Origin: Anaerolineales bacterium
Lineage (GTDB): Bacteria; Chloroflexota; Anaerolineae; Anaerolineales; Villigracilaceae
Assembly (NCBI GenBank): GCA_017882145.1
Contig: JADGQB010000002.1
Location: 1-55,803, forward strand
DNA: 55,803 nucleotides
Reading direction: 5' to 3'
Shown: positions 1 through 9,019 of the stretch, one piece after another
Layout of the letters: each line of letters opens with the position of its first letter
How positions within the stretch are numbered: position 1 is the first letter of the stretch
Notes under the pieces: model-generated
What the model was told of the DNA's origin: nothing
Database searches by the model: none
What the model saw: the letters and a program-made list of their open reading frames with translations, nothing else
Made by a program: the position numbers and the translations under genes

Positions 1-225
1 ACTTGATCCTCCTGCGTACTGATAAAAACCAGACTTCAACTCGCCTCGACATTGCAAGGATAATAGCAGTCTTTAGGCGAATAGTCAACTACAGACGCAG
101 CGAAACCGAAAATATAGCATTGACGGACAGTACTCTCCATAAACCGTAATATAATCGAGCCCGCTATCTTTCCCTTTAATACAATTTCTTGGTTTCATCC
201 GGTTTTATCGCAATAGGAGATTGGC

Positions 226-1620
226 ATGCCACAGCTATTTAAATTGGAATTGCCGCGCGTTATTCCGCCTCTTGACACAGATTTTCGTCCGGCCGCTCTC
301 GCAAACCGGGCCTTTCGCCGGGATGCGATTGGGAATGGAGTTCCTCTCGTTATTGGGATGGAGCGCAGCAACGGAGATTTTGGACGGTTTGAGACGCTCG
401 TCTTTCCGGAGCATCATCCTCGGGCTGGAGAAGATCTGTACTACGTTGAACGTATCGTGAAATTTTTACTCTGGCAACGCGGCGGATGGAAGATCTACAT
501 TGGCGGCCCGCGCTTTATTGGAGATTACATACGCAAAGTCTATTCCCCAAACGGAGATCGAAAATTTGATTATGCTTTTATGGGTGAACAGGTCTACGAA
601 AAAACTTTCGAGGTGATCTCCTGTGAACCTTCCGAAGTACCGCAGGAGCATGAGGCTGGTAAAGAACTGGGACGCCACCTGGATGGATGCCGCATCGGAT
701 TCGACCTGGGTGCATCCGACCGCAAAGTAAGCGCGGTGGTGGATGGACAGCCAATTTATAGTGAAGAAGTCATCTGGGAACCCCGAAAACACTCTGACCC
801 CGAATACCACATCCGCGAGGTGATGGCTGCACTGAAAACCGCCGCGTCCAAATTACCGCGCGTTGATGCCATTGGAGGAAGTTCGGCCGGGATTTATATA
901 GACAACCGTCCCATGGTTGCATCCCTATTCCGGGCAATTCCGCAGGAACGCTATGGCGAGATCAAGAATATGTTCCTTCGTATCCGTGATGAGCTGGGCG
1001 TTCCTCTGGAAGTGATCAACGATGGGGATGTAACCGCACTGGCAGGCTCCATGTCTCTTGAAGATAATGCCATCCTGGGCATCGCCATGGGCTCCAGCGA
1101 GGCGACCGGTTACGTGGACGTGAACGGTCATATCCTGGGCTGGTTGAATGAAATGGCCTTTGCTCCGGTTGATTTCAGTCCTTCTGCACCAGCGGACGAA
1201 TGGTCCGGGGATATTGGCGTGGGTTCATTGTATTTATCCCAGCAGTGCGTCTTCCGGCTGGCGCCCAAGGCTGGCGTAACTATCCCGGATGGGATTACAG
1301 ATGCCGATAAGCTAAAATTCATCCAGGAAAAATTGGAAGCCGGGCATCCCGGAGCCAACCAAATATGGCAATGTATGGGCATATACCTGGGATATAGCCT
1401 GGCTCAATACGCAGATTTCTACAACATCAAACACGTGCTGATCCTGGGCCGCTGCACATCCGGAAGCGGTGGAGATATGATCCTGGAGGGTGCAAACCAG
1501 GTTTTGAAATCCGAATTTCCGGATCTGGCAGCCAGAGTCAACGTTCAACTCCCTGATGAAAAAAGCCGCCGGGTGGGACAATCTATTGCAGCTGCAAGCC
1601 TCCCTGCTATTAGAAGATAA
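226..1620 (+). CDS. ROK-like sugar kinase family protein
   Basis: This 464-residue protein belongs to the actin/hexokinase/ROK ATPase fold. About 160 N-terminal residues of unknown role precede a phosphate-1 loop (GFDLGASDRKVSAVV), a catalytic-Asp region (VINDGDVTAL, like the ROK NDANxAA motif) and a phosphate-2 loop (AMGSSEATGYVD). The ROK zinc motif CxCGxxGCxE is not visible, so it is a divergent member. The start follows an AGGAGA ribosome-binding site. The PIG-L deacetylase gene begins 13 bp after its stop, which suggests a joint role in amino-sugar or glycoconjugate breakdown. The substrate cannot be told from sequence. It is probably cytosolic. Confidence 0.75.
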   Translation: MPQLFKLELPRVIPPLDTDFRPAALANRAFRRDAIGNGVPLVIGMERSNGDFGRFETLVFPEHHPRAGEDLYYVERIVKFLLWQRGGWKIYIGGPRFIGDYIRKVYSPNGDRKFDYAFMGEQVYEKTFEVISCEPSEVPQEHEAGKELGRHLDGCRIGFDLGASDRKVSAVVDGQPIYSEEVIWEPRKHSDPEYHIREVMAALKTAASKLPRVDAIGGSSAGIYIDNRPMVASLFRAIPQERYGEIKNMFLRIRDELGVPLEVINDGDVTALAGSMSLEDNAILGIAMGSSEATGYVDVNGHILGWLNEMAFAPVDFSPSAPADEWSGDIGVGSLYLSQQCVFRLAPKAGVTIPDGITDADKLKFIQEKLEAGHPGANQIWQCMGIYLGYSLAQYADFYNIKHVLILGRCTSGSGGDMILEGANQVLKSEFPDLAARVNVQLPDEKSRRVGQSIAAASLPAIRR

Positions 1621-1633
1621 AAAGGAGTTATTC

Positions 1634-2485
1634 ATGAAATTTCACTTACCTACAGCTGAAATATTCATCCCGGACGGATTGCAGGTCGAGGAAGCGCTCG
1701 CCCGCACCACCCACATGTGCATCTCCGCGCATCAGGATGATATCGAGATCATGGCCGCTGGCCCGATCCTGGATTGTTTCCAGCAAAATGACCTTTGGTT
1801 TACTGGAGTGGTCGTCACGGATGGGCGCGGAAGCCCGCGCGACGATCTATACAAAGAATATACCGATGAAGAGATGCGTCTCGTCCGCTTCAAAGAGCAG
1901 AAAAAAGCTGCCATCCTGGGTGAATATGCTGCCCAGGTGCTGCTTGATTTCCCCAGCAAGGCCATTAAGGATGCTTCGAAAACGGAGCCGGTAGCCGATC
2001 TCGCCTCATTGATAAAAATAGCCAGCCCAAGATTTGTCTATACTCATAACTTGGCCGACAAACACGATACGCATGTGGCTGTAGCCTGCCGGGTCATCAG
2101 CGCCATCCGCAGCCTGCCAGAATCAGAACGCCCAAAGAAACTGTTTGGTAGTGAGGTTTGGCGTGACCTGGACTGGATGATGGATGATGACAAAGTTGCC
2201 TTTAACCTGACCAAACATGAGAACCTTCAATTAGCCCTGCTGGGAGTGTTTGATTCTCAGATTTCTGGAGGCAAACGCTACGATCTGGCCAGTATGGGAC
2301 GCCGGCGTGCCAATGCCACCTATTATGCATCCCATGGCGTTGACCTCGCTCTGGGTCTTTCCTATGGAATGGATTTGAGTCCGTTGATAATCGACACAAG
2401 CAAAGATATTACCGAATATGTTCAAGGCTATATTCAAAGATTCACGGACGATGTAAAGGACCGGCTTGAACGTACCGGAAAGTGA
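1634..2485 (+). CDS. PIG-L family deacetylase
   Basis: This is a zinc-dependent N-acetyl hydrolase of the PIG-L/LmbE family, which removes acetyl groups from GlcNAc-type sugars or related small molecules. The hallmark AHQDDIE at residues 32-38 matches the family AHPDDE motif: H33 and D36 are expected metal ligands and D35 the catalytic base. A later THNLADKHDTH segment supplies the second histidine cluster. The chosen ATG has AAAGGAG directly upstream; an in-frame extension into the preceding gene is possible but unlikely. At 283 residues it is a normal size. It is probably co-transcribed with the upstream ROK-like kinase. Confidence 0.85.
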   Translation: MKFHLPTAEIFIPDGLQVEEALARTTHMCISAHQDDIEIMAAGPILDCFQQNDLWFTGVVVTDGRGSPRDDLYKEYTDEEMRLVRFKEQKKAAILGEYAAQVLLDFPSKAIKDASKTEPVADLASLIKIASPRFVYTHNLADKHDTHVAVACRVISAIRSLPESERPKKLFGSEVWRDLDWMMDDDKVAFNLTKHENLQLALLGVFDSQISGGKRYDLASMGRRRANATYYASHGVDLALGLSYGMDLSPLIIDTSKDITEYVQGYIQRFTDDVKDRLERTGK

Positions 2486-2658
2486 TGGTTCGATTGTGAA
2501 GCCTTCTCAACCAGAACAACGATTTCAGTATATCCAGGCTGTAGATTCGCCATGTTATAATTTTGAACGGTTCTGAAGAAAAAACCGAATCCGGCTGTCA
2601 CTATTTATTGTTACTTTCGTCCAGGCTGATTCAGAGATTCGTGCTAGGAGCTTAAGAG

Positions 2659-3594
2659 ATGAGCGCAATTATTGCCATTGATATCGGCGGTACCCAATTA
2701 AGAGTTGCCGTTTATCCACGAAACAGTACCACCCCGATTAAAATCCAGCGTGTGCCTTCGCGGGGTTTGGAAGACGGCGTATTCGACCGGTTGACGGCAC
2801 TGATCGACTCGGTTTGGCCGGATGAACCGGTCGACATCCTCTGTGCGGCTGTACCCGGCCCGCTTAATCCTTATACAGGCATCATCATCGAAACCCCAAA
2901 TATTCCCGCCTGGAAGAATTATCCATTGGCCGAATTGTTATCAAAAAAGTATAACGTTCCGGCTTATATCGGGAACGATGCCAACCTGGCTGTTTTAGGC
3001 GAATGGCTCTATGGAGCCGGGAAAGGCCATCATGACATTGTTTATCTCACCATCAGCACCGGGATCGGTGGCGGGGTGATTTGCGGTGATAAACTGATCG
3101 AAGGTTTCCGGGGCATGGCAACCGAGTTGGGACATATCACCGTGATACCGGATGGACCGGTGTGTTCATGCGGTGTGCACGGTCATTTGGAGGCGGTGGC
3201 TTCCGGTCCGGCCATCGCAAAGTATGTATGCGAACAGATCGCTGCTGGCCGAGAATCCAGCCTGGGTTGCGGGCCTTTAACCGCCCGGCAGATATCCGAA
3301 GCCGCCCATCAGGGGGATGAGTTGGCCAGGGAAGCCTTCGTCCGTGCTGGAGAATTTATCGGCCAGGCTACGGCGGATTTCCTGCATATGTTCAATCCTT
3401 CCATCGTCATTCTGGGTGGCGGCGTATCCTTCAGTGGAGCCTTATTACTCGACCCGATCAAGGATTCCATGCGTCGTCACGTCATGGATAAAGCTTATTT
3501 GGATGGGCTGGAATTCACAACCGCCAAACTAGGCGATGATGCCGGCCTGCTCGGATCTCTGGCACAGGCACATATCAAACTTTCTGAAAAATAG
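2659..3594 (+). CDS. ROK family glucokinase-like sugar kinase
   Basis: This 311-residue ROK kinase probably phosphorylates glucose or a related hexose with ATP in the cytosol. It has the N-terminal phosphate loop AIDIGGTQLRVAV, the catalytic-Asp motif GNDANLAVLGE, the phosphate-2 loop STGIGGGVICG and the ROK signature with E-L-G-H. The zinc-binding motif reads CSCGVHGHLE: the usual third cysteine is histidine, which can still bind zinc. No DNA-binding N-terminus is present, so it is an enzyme and not a ROK repressor. A TATAAT lies at 2556-2561 but no convincing -35 box. The aminotransferase gene starts 25 bp downstream. Confidence 0.85.
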   Translation: MSAIIAIDIGGTQLRVAVYPRNSTTPIKIQRVPSRGLEDGVFDRLTALIDSVWPDEPVDILCAAVPGPLNPYTGIIIETPNIPAWKNYPLAELLSKKYNVPAYIGNDANLAVLGEWLYGAGKGHHDIVYLTISTGIGGGVICGDKLIEGFRGMATELGHITVIPDGPVCSCGVHGHLEAVASGPAIAKYVCEQIAAGRESSLGCGPLTARQISEAAHQGDELAREAFVRAGEFIGQATADFLHMFNPSIVILGGGVSFSGALLLDPIKDSMRRHVMDKAYLDGLEFTTAKLGDDAGLLGSLAQAHIKLSEK

Positions 3595-3619
3595 CACCCC
3601 TCGCGCAAGGAGAATTCTT

Positions 3620-4942
3620 ATGGAACCGATGAAATTACCAGGGCCAAAGGCCAGAGCACTGATCAAGCGCGATTCGGCCGTCATCTCCCCATCATATCCG
3701 CGCGGGGTGCCGTTTGTCATGGATCACGGGCTTGGCACACAGGTCTGGGATGTGGACGGCAACCGTTTTCTCGATTTTGCTGCCGGGATCGCAGTCACAT
3801 CCACCGGTCACAGCCATCCGAAAGTGGTCAAAGCAATACAAGAACAAGCCGCGAAATTCATCCACATTTCTTCTGATTTCTACCATGAACAATGGATCGA
3901 GTTGGGTGAAAAATTGAATGAGATCGCCCCATTTGAAGAAGCTGCAGCCTCATTCATGTGTAACTCCGGTACCGAAGCTGTTGAAACCGCCATCAAACTG
4001 GCACGCTATCATACCGGACGGACCAATTTCATCGGCTTTACCGGTGCGTTTCATGGGCGGACAATGGGAGCTGTAACGTTTACTGCCAGCAAGCCCACGT
4101 ATCACCGCGGCTTTTATCCGCTGATGAACGGCGTCGTACATGCCCCGTTCCCCAACCCCTACCGGCCCGTTCTTGAGCGCCAAACGGGTGAGGATTATGG
4201 AGAAACGGTTGTCCGCTACATCGAATCAGAAATTCTAGGACACATCCTGCCGCCAGATGAGGTGGCTGGCATCCTCGTGGAGACCATTCAGGGCGAAGGC
4301 GGATATATCGTTCCACCTGCGGGTTTTTATCCCGCCCTGCGCGAGCTTTGCGACAAGTACAAAATTCTGCTGATTGCAGATGAGGTGCAATGCGGAATGG
4401 GCCGCACCGGGAAATGGTGGGCGATGGAACATTTCGATGTTGAACCGGACATCATTACCATCGCTAAGGGCATTGCCTCCGGGATGCCCATGGGTGCCTG
4501 CCTCGCCCGTAAATCCGTGATGGATTGGCCGCGCGGCTCGCACGGCAACACTTTTGGTGGCAACCCGTTGGCGTGCGCGGCCGCCATGGCAACCATTGAT
4601 TTGATCGAAAATGAGTTCTTGGAAAATGCCGCCACAGTTGGCCAGTACACACAGGATGCTTTGCACGAAATCATGGTGCGGCATCCCTCCATCGGTGAAG
4701 TGCGCGGTATCGGTCTGATGATTGGTGTTGAATTTGTCAAAGATCGCAAGACTAAGGCTCCGGATGAAACCCTTTGCAATCGTGTGGTTGAATTGGCGTT
4801 CGAACGCGGCTTGATCCTGCTTTCGTGCGGCAAGAGTGTCATCCGTATCGCCCCGCCTTTAAGCATCTCGCAAACGGAAGTCGACGAAGGACTGAAAACC
4901 TTCGAGGAAGCAATCACGCTGGCTGAAAAAGAAGGCAAGTAG
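3620..4942 (+). CDS. Class III PLP-dependent aminotransferase (4-aminobutyrate/acetylornithine type)
   Basis: This 440-residue fold-type I aminotransferase resembles 4-aminobutyrate and acetylornithine aminotransferases. Visible features are the cofactor phosphate-binding NSGTEAVE segment, the GAFHGRT loop, the Asp that contacts the pyridine nitrogen in IADEVQCGMGRTG, and the Schiff-base lysine K283 in TIAKGIASG. The chosen ATG lies behind AAGGAG. The gene follows the glucokinase closely and ends at a clear terminator. An omega-amino acid donor with 2-oxoglutarate acceptor is typical of the family, but the substrate cannot be fixed here. Confidence 0.85.
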   Translation: MEPMKLPGPKARALIKRDSAVISPSYPRGVPFVMDHGLGTQVWDVDGNRFLDFAAGIAVTSTGHSHPKVVKAIQEQAAKFIHISSDFYHEQWIELGEKLNEIAPFEEAAASFMCNSGTEAVETAIKLARYHTGRTNFIGFTGAFHGRTMGAVTFTASKPTYHRGFYPLMNGVVHAPFPNPYRPVLERQTGEDYGETVVRYIESEILGHILPPDEVAGILVETIQGEGGYIVPPAGFYPALRELCDKYKILLIADEVQCGMGRTGKWWAMEHFDVEPDIITIAKGIASGMPMGACLARKSVMDWPRGSHGNTFGGNPLACAAAMATIDLIENEFLENAATVGQYTQDALHEIMVRHPSIGEVRGIGLMIGVEFVKDRKTKAPDETLCNRVVELAFERGLILLSCGKSVIRIAPPLSISQTEVDEGLKTFEEAITLAEKEGK

Positions 4943-4973
4943 AGGACAACCAGCTAAAAGCAGGAAAGAAATT

Positions 4974-5009
4974 CACCCCAGACTCTATTAAAAAGTTGGG
5001 GTGTTTTTT
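4974..5009 (+). terminator. Intrinsic terminator after the aminotransferase
   Basis: A perfect 7-bp stem (CACCCCA at 4974-4980 with TGGGGTG at 4997-5003) is followed by a run of six T. It ends the 2.6-4.9 kb transcription unit. Confidence 0.85.
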
Positions 5010-5116
5010 ATATATGATTCCATCACACCTTAAACATAATTCTTACGCGCCGGCCCAATCAAGGTGATAAAATCTAATCGATCTTAAACCTTCATTCGAA
5101 ACCCTTAAATTTTCCT

Positions 5117-6652
5117 ATGCTCCCCGATTTCCGCGTACGCCAACGCGATTACCTGCTAGAAATTGCGCGTGCCCTGACCCAGGAACTTGACCTGGATAAA
5201 TTGCTCGCGCGCATCCTGCGCATCTCCATCGAAATGCTGGCTGGCCAGGCCGGGATTATTGCCTTAAAAGAAACCAGCGGCTGGCGGGTGGTGGCGGCAC
5301 ATGGTATCCCGGCAGCCTTCCTGAGTTACCTCGAGCCGCTCCTGGCAGAAGAAAAAGCCGCTGAACTCAACCTGATCGAACTCAACCGGATGTTAAAGGA
5401 TCTGACTTACACTGCCAGCATGGGGTTATTGAACGGCGTCGGCATCCCGCTTGCCACTCATGGGGATGTGATTGGCGTCATCTTTATCTTTCGCAGTTAT
5501 CCCGACTTGTTTTCAGCCAATGACAAGCTGCTCTTACAATCATTTGCCGACCAGGCAGCCATTGCCGTGTTCAATGCGCGCCTCTACGGTCAGGTCAGTT
5601 ATGAAAAGCAGCGTTTGGATGCGCTGCTTGATTCTGCCGCAGATGGCATCCTTATCCTGAATGCCGACCGTACCATCGAACGCTGCAACATCGCCTTTGA
5701 ACGAATGTTTGGCCGTCCGCGGGCTGAAATTCAGACCAAAGCCCACTCCGAAATTATCCGTTGGGCGCGCCGTCCGGAGGGCCTGACTCTCGAGGAAGCT
5801 GAGACCGGTGGCTGGCCTTTGACATCCAATGCCTACCTGTATGTTGAGGGCGACCTGGCGCGTCCAGAGCCGCCAAATCTCCCGATCGGGATTACATATG
5901 CCCCCTTGCTGGCTGCGGATGGTACCTTGCGGAATGTTATTGTTACCGTGCGCGACATCACCAAATTCAGGACAGCCGAAGAAATCAAGAATACTTTCGT
6001 CTCCATCGTCAGCCATGAACTCAAGACTCCGGTTGCCCTGATAAAGGGTTATGTCAGCACATTGCGACGTGAAGATGCAAAATGGGACAAAAACGTCGTC
6101 CGCGACAGTCTGGCCGTGATCGAGGAAGAAGCTGACCATCTGGCATCCATGATCGAAGATTTGCTGGATGCTTCGCGTCTGCAGGCAGGCGGGCTGACTC
6201 CAAACCTGTCAGACATTTCTATTCCAACTCTGGCCAAACGCCTGGCCGAGCGTTTCCGGACACAAACTGAAAAGCACACCATCGTAGTGGATTTCCCGGA
6301 AAAATTCCCGATTATCCTGGCGGATGAAGACCGTATTTCACAGGTCATCACCAACCTGGTGTCAAATGCGATCAAATATTCTCCAGGCGGCGAGATTTGC
6401 ATCAGCGGTCAGGTTCGACCGGAGCAAGTAATCGTGTGTGTCAGCGACCACGGTCCAGGCATAGATCCTGGCGACATCCCATACGTTTTTGACCGCTTCT
6501 ATCGCTCCGACAAAGCTGTCCGCAAGACGAAGGGAGCCGGCTTGGGATTGTATCTGGCCAAGGCGATTGTTGAATCGCACGGCGGTCGCATCTGGGTGGA
6601 TCCACATCCGAATTCCGGTGCTTATATCTGCTTCTCACTTCCGAGGAAATAA
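5117..6652 (+). CDS. Soluble GAF-PAS sensor histidine kinase
   Basis: This 511-residue hybrid sensor has no membrane segments. A GAF domain (about residues 12-155) is followed by a PAS domain (about 165-285), a HisKA dimerisation domain with phospho-acceptor H300 in SHELKTP, and a HATPase_c domain with N-box NLVSNAIKY (N413-N417), G1 box DHGPGIDPGD and G2 box GAGLGLYLAK. All kinase motifs are intact. No response regulator is adjacent, so the partner is unknown; an orphan receiver is encoded far away at 51.8 kb. No good ribosome-binding site precedes the ATG. A cytosolic ligand or redox signal is likely but unidentified. Confidence 0.9.
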   Translation: MLPDFRVRQRDYLLEIARALTQELDLDKLLARILRISIEMLAGQAGIIALKETSGWRVVAAHGIPAAFLSYLEPLLAEEKAAELNLIELNRMLKDLTYTASMGLLNGVGIPLATHGDVIGVIFIFRSYPDLFSANDKLLLQSFADQAAIAVFNARLYGQVSYEKQRLDALLDSAADGILILNADRTIERCNIAFERMFGRPRAEIQTKAHSEIIRWARRPEGLTLEEAETGGWPLTSNAYLYVEGDLARPEPPNLPIGITYAPLLAADGTLRNVIVTVRDITKFRTAEEIKNTFVSIVSHELKTPVALIKGYVSTLRREDAKWDKNVVRDSLAVIEEEADHLASMIEDLLDASRLQAGGLTPNLSDISIPTLAKRLAERFRTQTEKHTIVVDFPEKFPIILADEDRISQVITNLVSNAIKYSPGGEICISGQVRPEQVIVCVSDHGPGIDPGDIPYVFDRFYRSDKAVRKTKGAGLGLYLAKAIVESHGGRIWVDPHPNSGAYICFSLPRK

Positions 6653-6785
6653 ATCCAAATAAGGGATTGCGGAAATAGATCCGTAGGTTGACTTTAAGAA
6701 TATTAATCATTTTTTGAAGTAAAATAGGCCGGTTATCATACTAAACTTCAATCACTAATTTGCAATAAGAAATCGGAAATCAGAG

Positions 6786-8156
6786 ATGCCTCCTCAAAAA
6801 ACTCAAATCGCATGTCCGCGTTGCCGACAACCGGTTGTTGCCCAGATCGAACAACTCTTCGACATCACGTCCGACCCTGGCGCCAAACAGCGCTTGCTGG
6901 GCGGTGTTTCCAACTATGCCGTTTGCCAGAATTGCGGCTATAACGGCCCGCTGGCAACCCCGATCGTTTACCATGACGCTGATAAAGAACTGCTGCTCAC
7001 CTACTTCCCGTCTGAGTTGGGGATGGCGGTCAATGATCAGGAAAAGATGGTCGGACCACTCATTACCCAGGTTACCAACCGCCTGCCGCTCGAAAAACGT
7101 AAAGCTTACCTTTTAAGACCGCAGAGTTTTCTGACTTACCAAAGTCTTGTCGAACGCATCCTAGGAGCTGACGGAATCACTCCCGAAATGATCCAATCCC
7201 AGAAGAAGCGCGTTACCCTGGTGGAGCGCCTGCTCGGTGCGACAACCCCCGAAGCACGTTCAGAAATAATTAAGCAGGAAGCGGTTCTGCTGGACGCCGA
7301 GTTTTTCTCGATTTTCAACCGCCTGATGGAAGGTGCAACAACCAGCGGACAGGAACCATATATTGCCCAGATGGACGCCCTCCAAAAGCAACTTCTGGCC
7401 GAGACGGATTATGGACGCAAGATTGCTGAACAGGCCAACGAGGTGCAGGAGGCCATCAAGACCTTGCAAGCCGCTGGGAAGGGTCTCGACCGTGAGAAAC
7501 TGCTGACCATCCTGATCGAGGCTCCCAATGATGATCGTCTGAATGCCCTGGTCAGTATGACTCGCCCCGGTCTGGATTACACATTCTTTCAATCTCTGAC
7601 CGGAAGGATCGAGAAAAATAAGGGCGACGAACGCAAAAAACTCGAAACCTTGCGTGAAAAGCTGCTGCAGATCACTCAATTGTTCGACCAGCGTACTGCA
7701 AGCGAATTTAAGCGCGCCACTGACCTTCTGAACACCATCCTGGCCGCGGAAGACATCCAACAAGCTACTGCTAATCACATCCAGGAAATCAACGATCCTT
7801 TCGTACAGGTGCTGAACGATGCCCTCCAGGAAGCCAACCAGAAGAACGATGCGGAGCGGATGCCCAAGCTTCAGCAAATCGTCAATGTATTACAGCAAGC
7901 CAGCGCCCCGCCTCCAGAACTGGCCCTGTTGGAAGAATTTCTGGACGCGCCTGACGAGGCAGCTCTTAATAAAATGCTCGAACAACATTCAGATGAGATA
8001 ACCCCAGAACTTAGCTCCATCATTGTTAACATCCTGGGGCGAAGTGAAGAGCAGGCTGGCCCCAACCCACAGGGCGCTGAAGCCCAAACCATCGATAAAT
8101 TGCGGGCTTTATATAAGGCTGTCCTGAGATTCTCAATGAAGAAGAGCATGAATTAA
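6786..8156 (+). CDS. CpXC domain protein
   Basis: The first ~130 residues form a CpXC domain, a zinc-ribbon-like module with paired cysteines C10/C13 (CPRC) and C47/C50 (CQNC). The remaining ~320 residues are charged, helical and probably coiled-coil, with no enzyme motif that I recognise. CpXC proteins are common in Chloroflexota and Firmicutes and their function is unknown. At 456 residues this one is long for the family because of the helical tail. It lies between a histidine kinase and the FHA/kinase pair and ends at a terminator shared with the convergent FHA gene. Confidence 0.75.
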   Translation: MPPQKTQIACPRCRQPVVAQIEQLFDITSDPGAKQRLLGGVSNYAVCQNCGYNGPLATPIVYHDADKELLLTYFPSELGMAVNDQEKMVGPLITQVTNRLPLEKRKAYLLRPQSFLTYQSLVERILGADGITPEMIQSQKKRVTLVERLLGATTPEARSEIIKQEAVLLDAEFFSIFNRLMEGATTSGQEPYIAQMDALQKQLLAETDYGRKIAEQANEVQEAIKTLQAAGKGLDREKLLTILIEAPNDDRLNALVSMTRPGLDYTFFQSLTGRIEKNKGDERKKLETLREKLLQITQLFDQRTASEFKRATDLLNTILAAEDIQQATANHIQEINDPFVQVLNDALQEANQKNDAERMPKLQQIVNVLQQASAPPPELALLEEFLDAPDEAALNKMLEQHSDEITPELSSIIVNILGRSEEQAGPNPQGAEAQTIDKLRALYKAVLRFSMKKSMN

Positions 8157-8162
8157 AATTCA

Positions 8163-8204
8163 TCCCCGCTAGAATGAACCTGGCGGGGAATTTATTGTTT
8201 TTCT
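8163..8204. terminator. Bidirectional terminator between CpXC and FHA genes
   Basis: A 7-bp stem, TCCCCGC (8163-8169) with GCGGGGA (8183-8189), is followed by a T-rich stretch on the plus strand and by TGAATTTT on the minus strand. It serves both convergent genes. Confidence 0.7.
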
Positions 8205-8210
8205 TTCCTT

Positions 8211-8867
8211 CTAATCCACAGACGGGTTTTCCAACCGGATGCCGTGTCCACGAACAGTAATGATATAAGGGTGCGCAGGATCAATGGCGGCAATCCGGTC
8301 GCGCAGGCGGCGCAGGAGTGCATCCAGAGCCTGATCCGATACTCCGATGGCTTGCTCCTCACCCCAGGCATCTGTCACTAATTGATGCCGATCTACAACC
8401 TGACCCTGGTTCTCGAATAAGACTCGTAATACGTGGAATTGCAGAGCGGAAAGCGGCGGATCGATCAGGCGATCATCCACCCACACACGACGTGAACGCA
8501 TATCCAGCCGTAATCGTCCCGGATGAGCCTCAGCTTCGCTTAGTGGGACAGTCGCATCCGATGTAAGGAACAGGAACTGCTGGGCTAGGGCAATTTGCAC
8601 TGTGTCGCCGTCTTTTAGCACCATCTGACCTGCCACAGGGTTGCCATTGCAATGCGTTCCATTCTTGCTATCCAGATCTTCCAGTAACATTCCCTCAGGT
8701 GTTGGGGTAATCCGGGCATGGAATCGAGAAACCATCCGGTCTGCAACCACAATTTCGCAAGTGGTTTCCCGTCCAATCAGCATCGGCTTGTTTAAGGTCC
8801 AACGCTGGCCCTTTAGGGGCCCGTTTTGTGCGATCAACAAAGGCGACTCTGATAGATTCCCTTCCAT
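8211..8867 (-). CDS. FHA domain - winged-helix transcriptional regulator
   Basis: This 218-residue protein has an N-terminal FHA phosphothreonine-binding domain (about residues 10-100, with the core LIGR, SRFHARI and DLDSKNGT signatures) and a C-terminal OmpR/PhoB-type winged helix (about 125-215, with TVRGHGIRLE near the end). It probably binds DNA in response to phosphorylation by a Ser/Thr kinase. The chosen ATG has GGAGAGG/GAGGT upstream; an in-frame upstream ATG at 9008 would add 47 residues without FHA character. The divergent neighbour is a Ser/Thr kinase, a natural partner. The order FHA-then-helix is the reverse of mycobacterial EmbR. Confidence 0.85.
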   Translation of the reverse strand: MEGNLSESPLLIAQNGPLKGQRWTLNKPMLIGRETTCEIVVADRMVSRFHARITPTPEGMLLEDLDSKNGTHCNGNPVAGQMVLKDGDTVQIALAQQFLFLTSDATVPLSEAEAHPGRLRLDMRSRRVWVDDRLIDPPLSALQFHVLRVLFENQGQVVDRHQLVTDAWGEEQAIGVSDQALDALLRRLRDRIAAIDPAHPYIITVRGHGIRLENPSVD

Positions 8868-9019
8868 GCTTACCTCAATCCTCTCCAAATGAATTATACA
8901 ACAAGAGGACAAAAGACGCTTATAATATAACAAAGAATGAACGGATTCGCAACGCTGGCTAAATACGCCGAACCCCCAGCCACGTTCTGCTTTTTTCGTT
9001 CGCTGCAAATCGGATCAAT

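Noticed and set aside
119-155. TTGACG and TATAAT upstream of the first gene as a promoter.
   Set aside because: The spacer is 24 bp, too long for a sigma-70 promoter; only the -10-like box stands.
1556-1633. Upstream in-frame start for the PIG-L deacetylase.
   Set aside because: It would overlap the preceding gene and lacks a ribosome-binding site; the ATG at 1634 has AAAGGAG.
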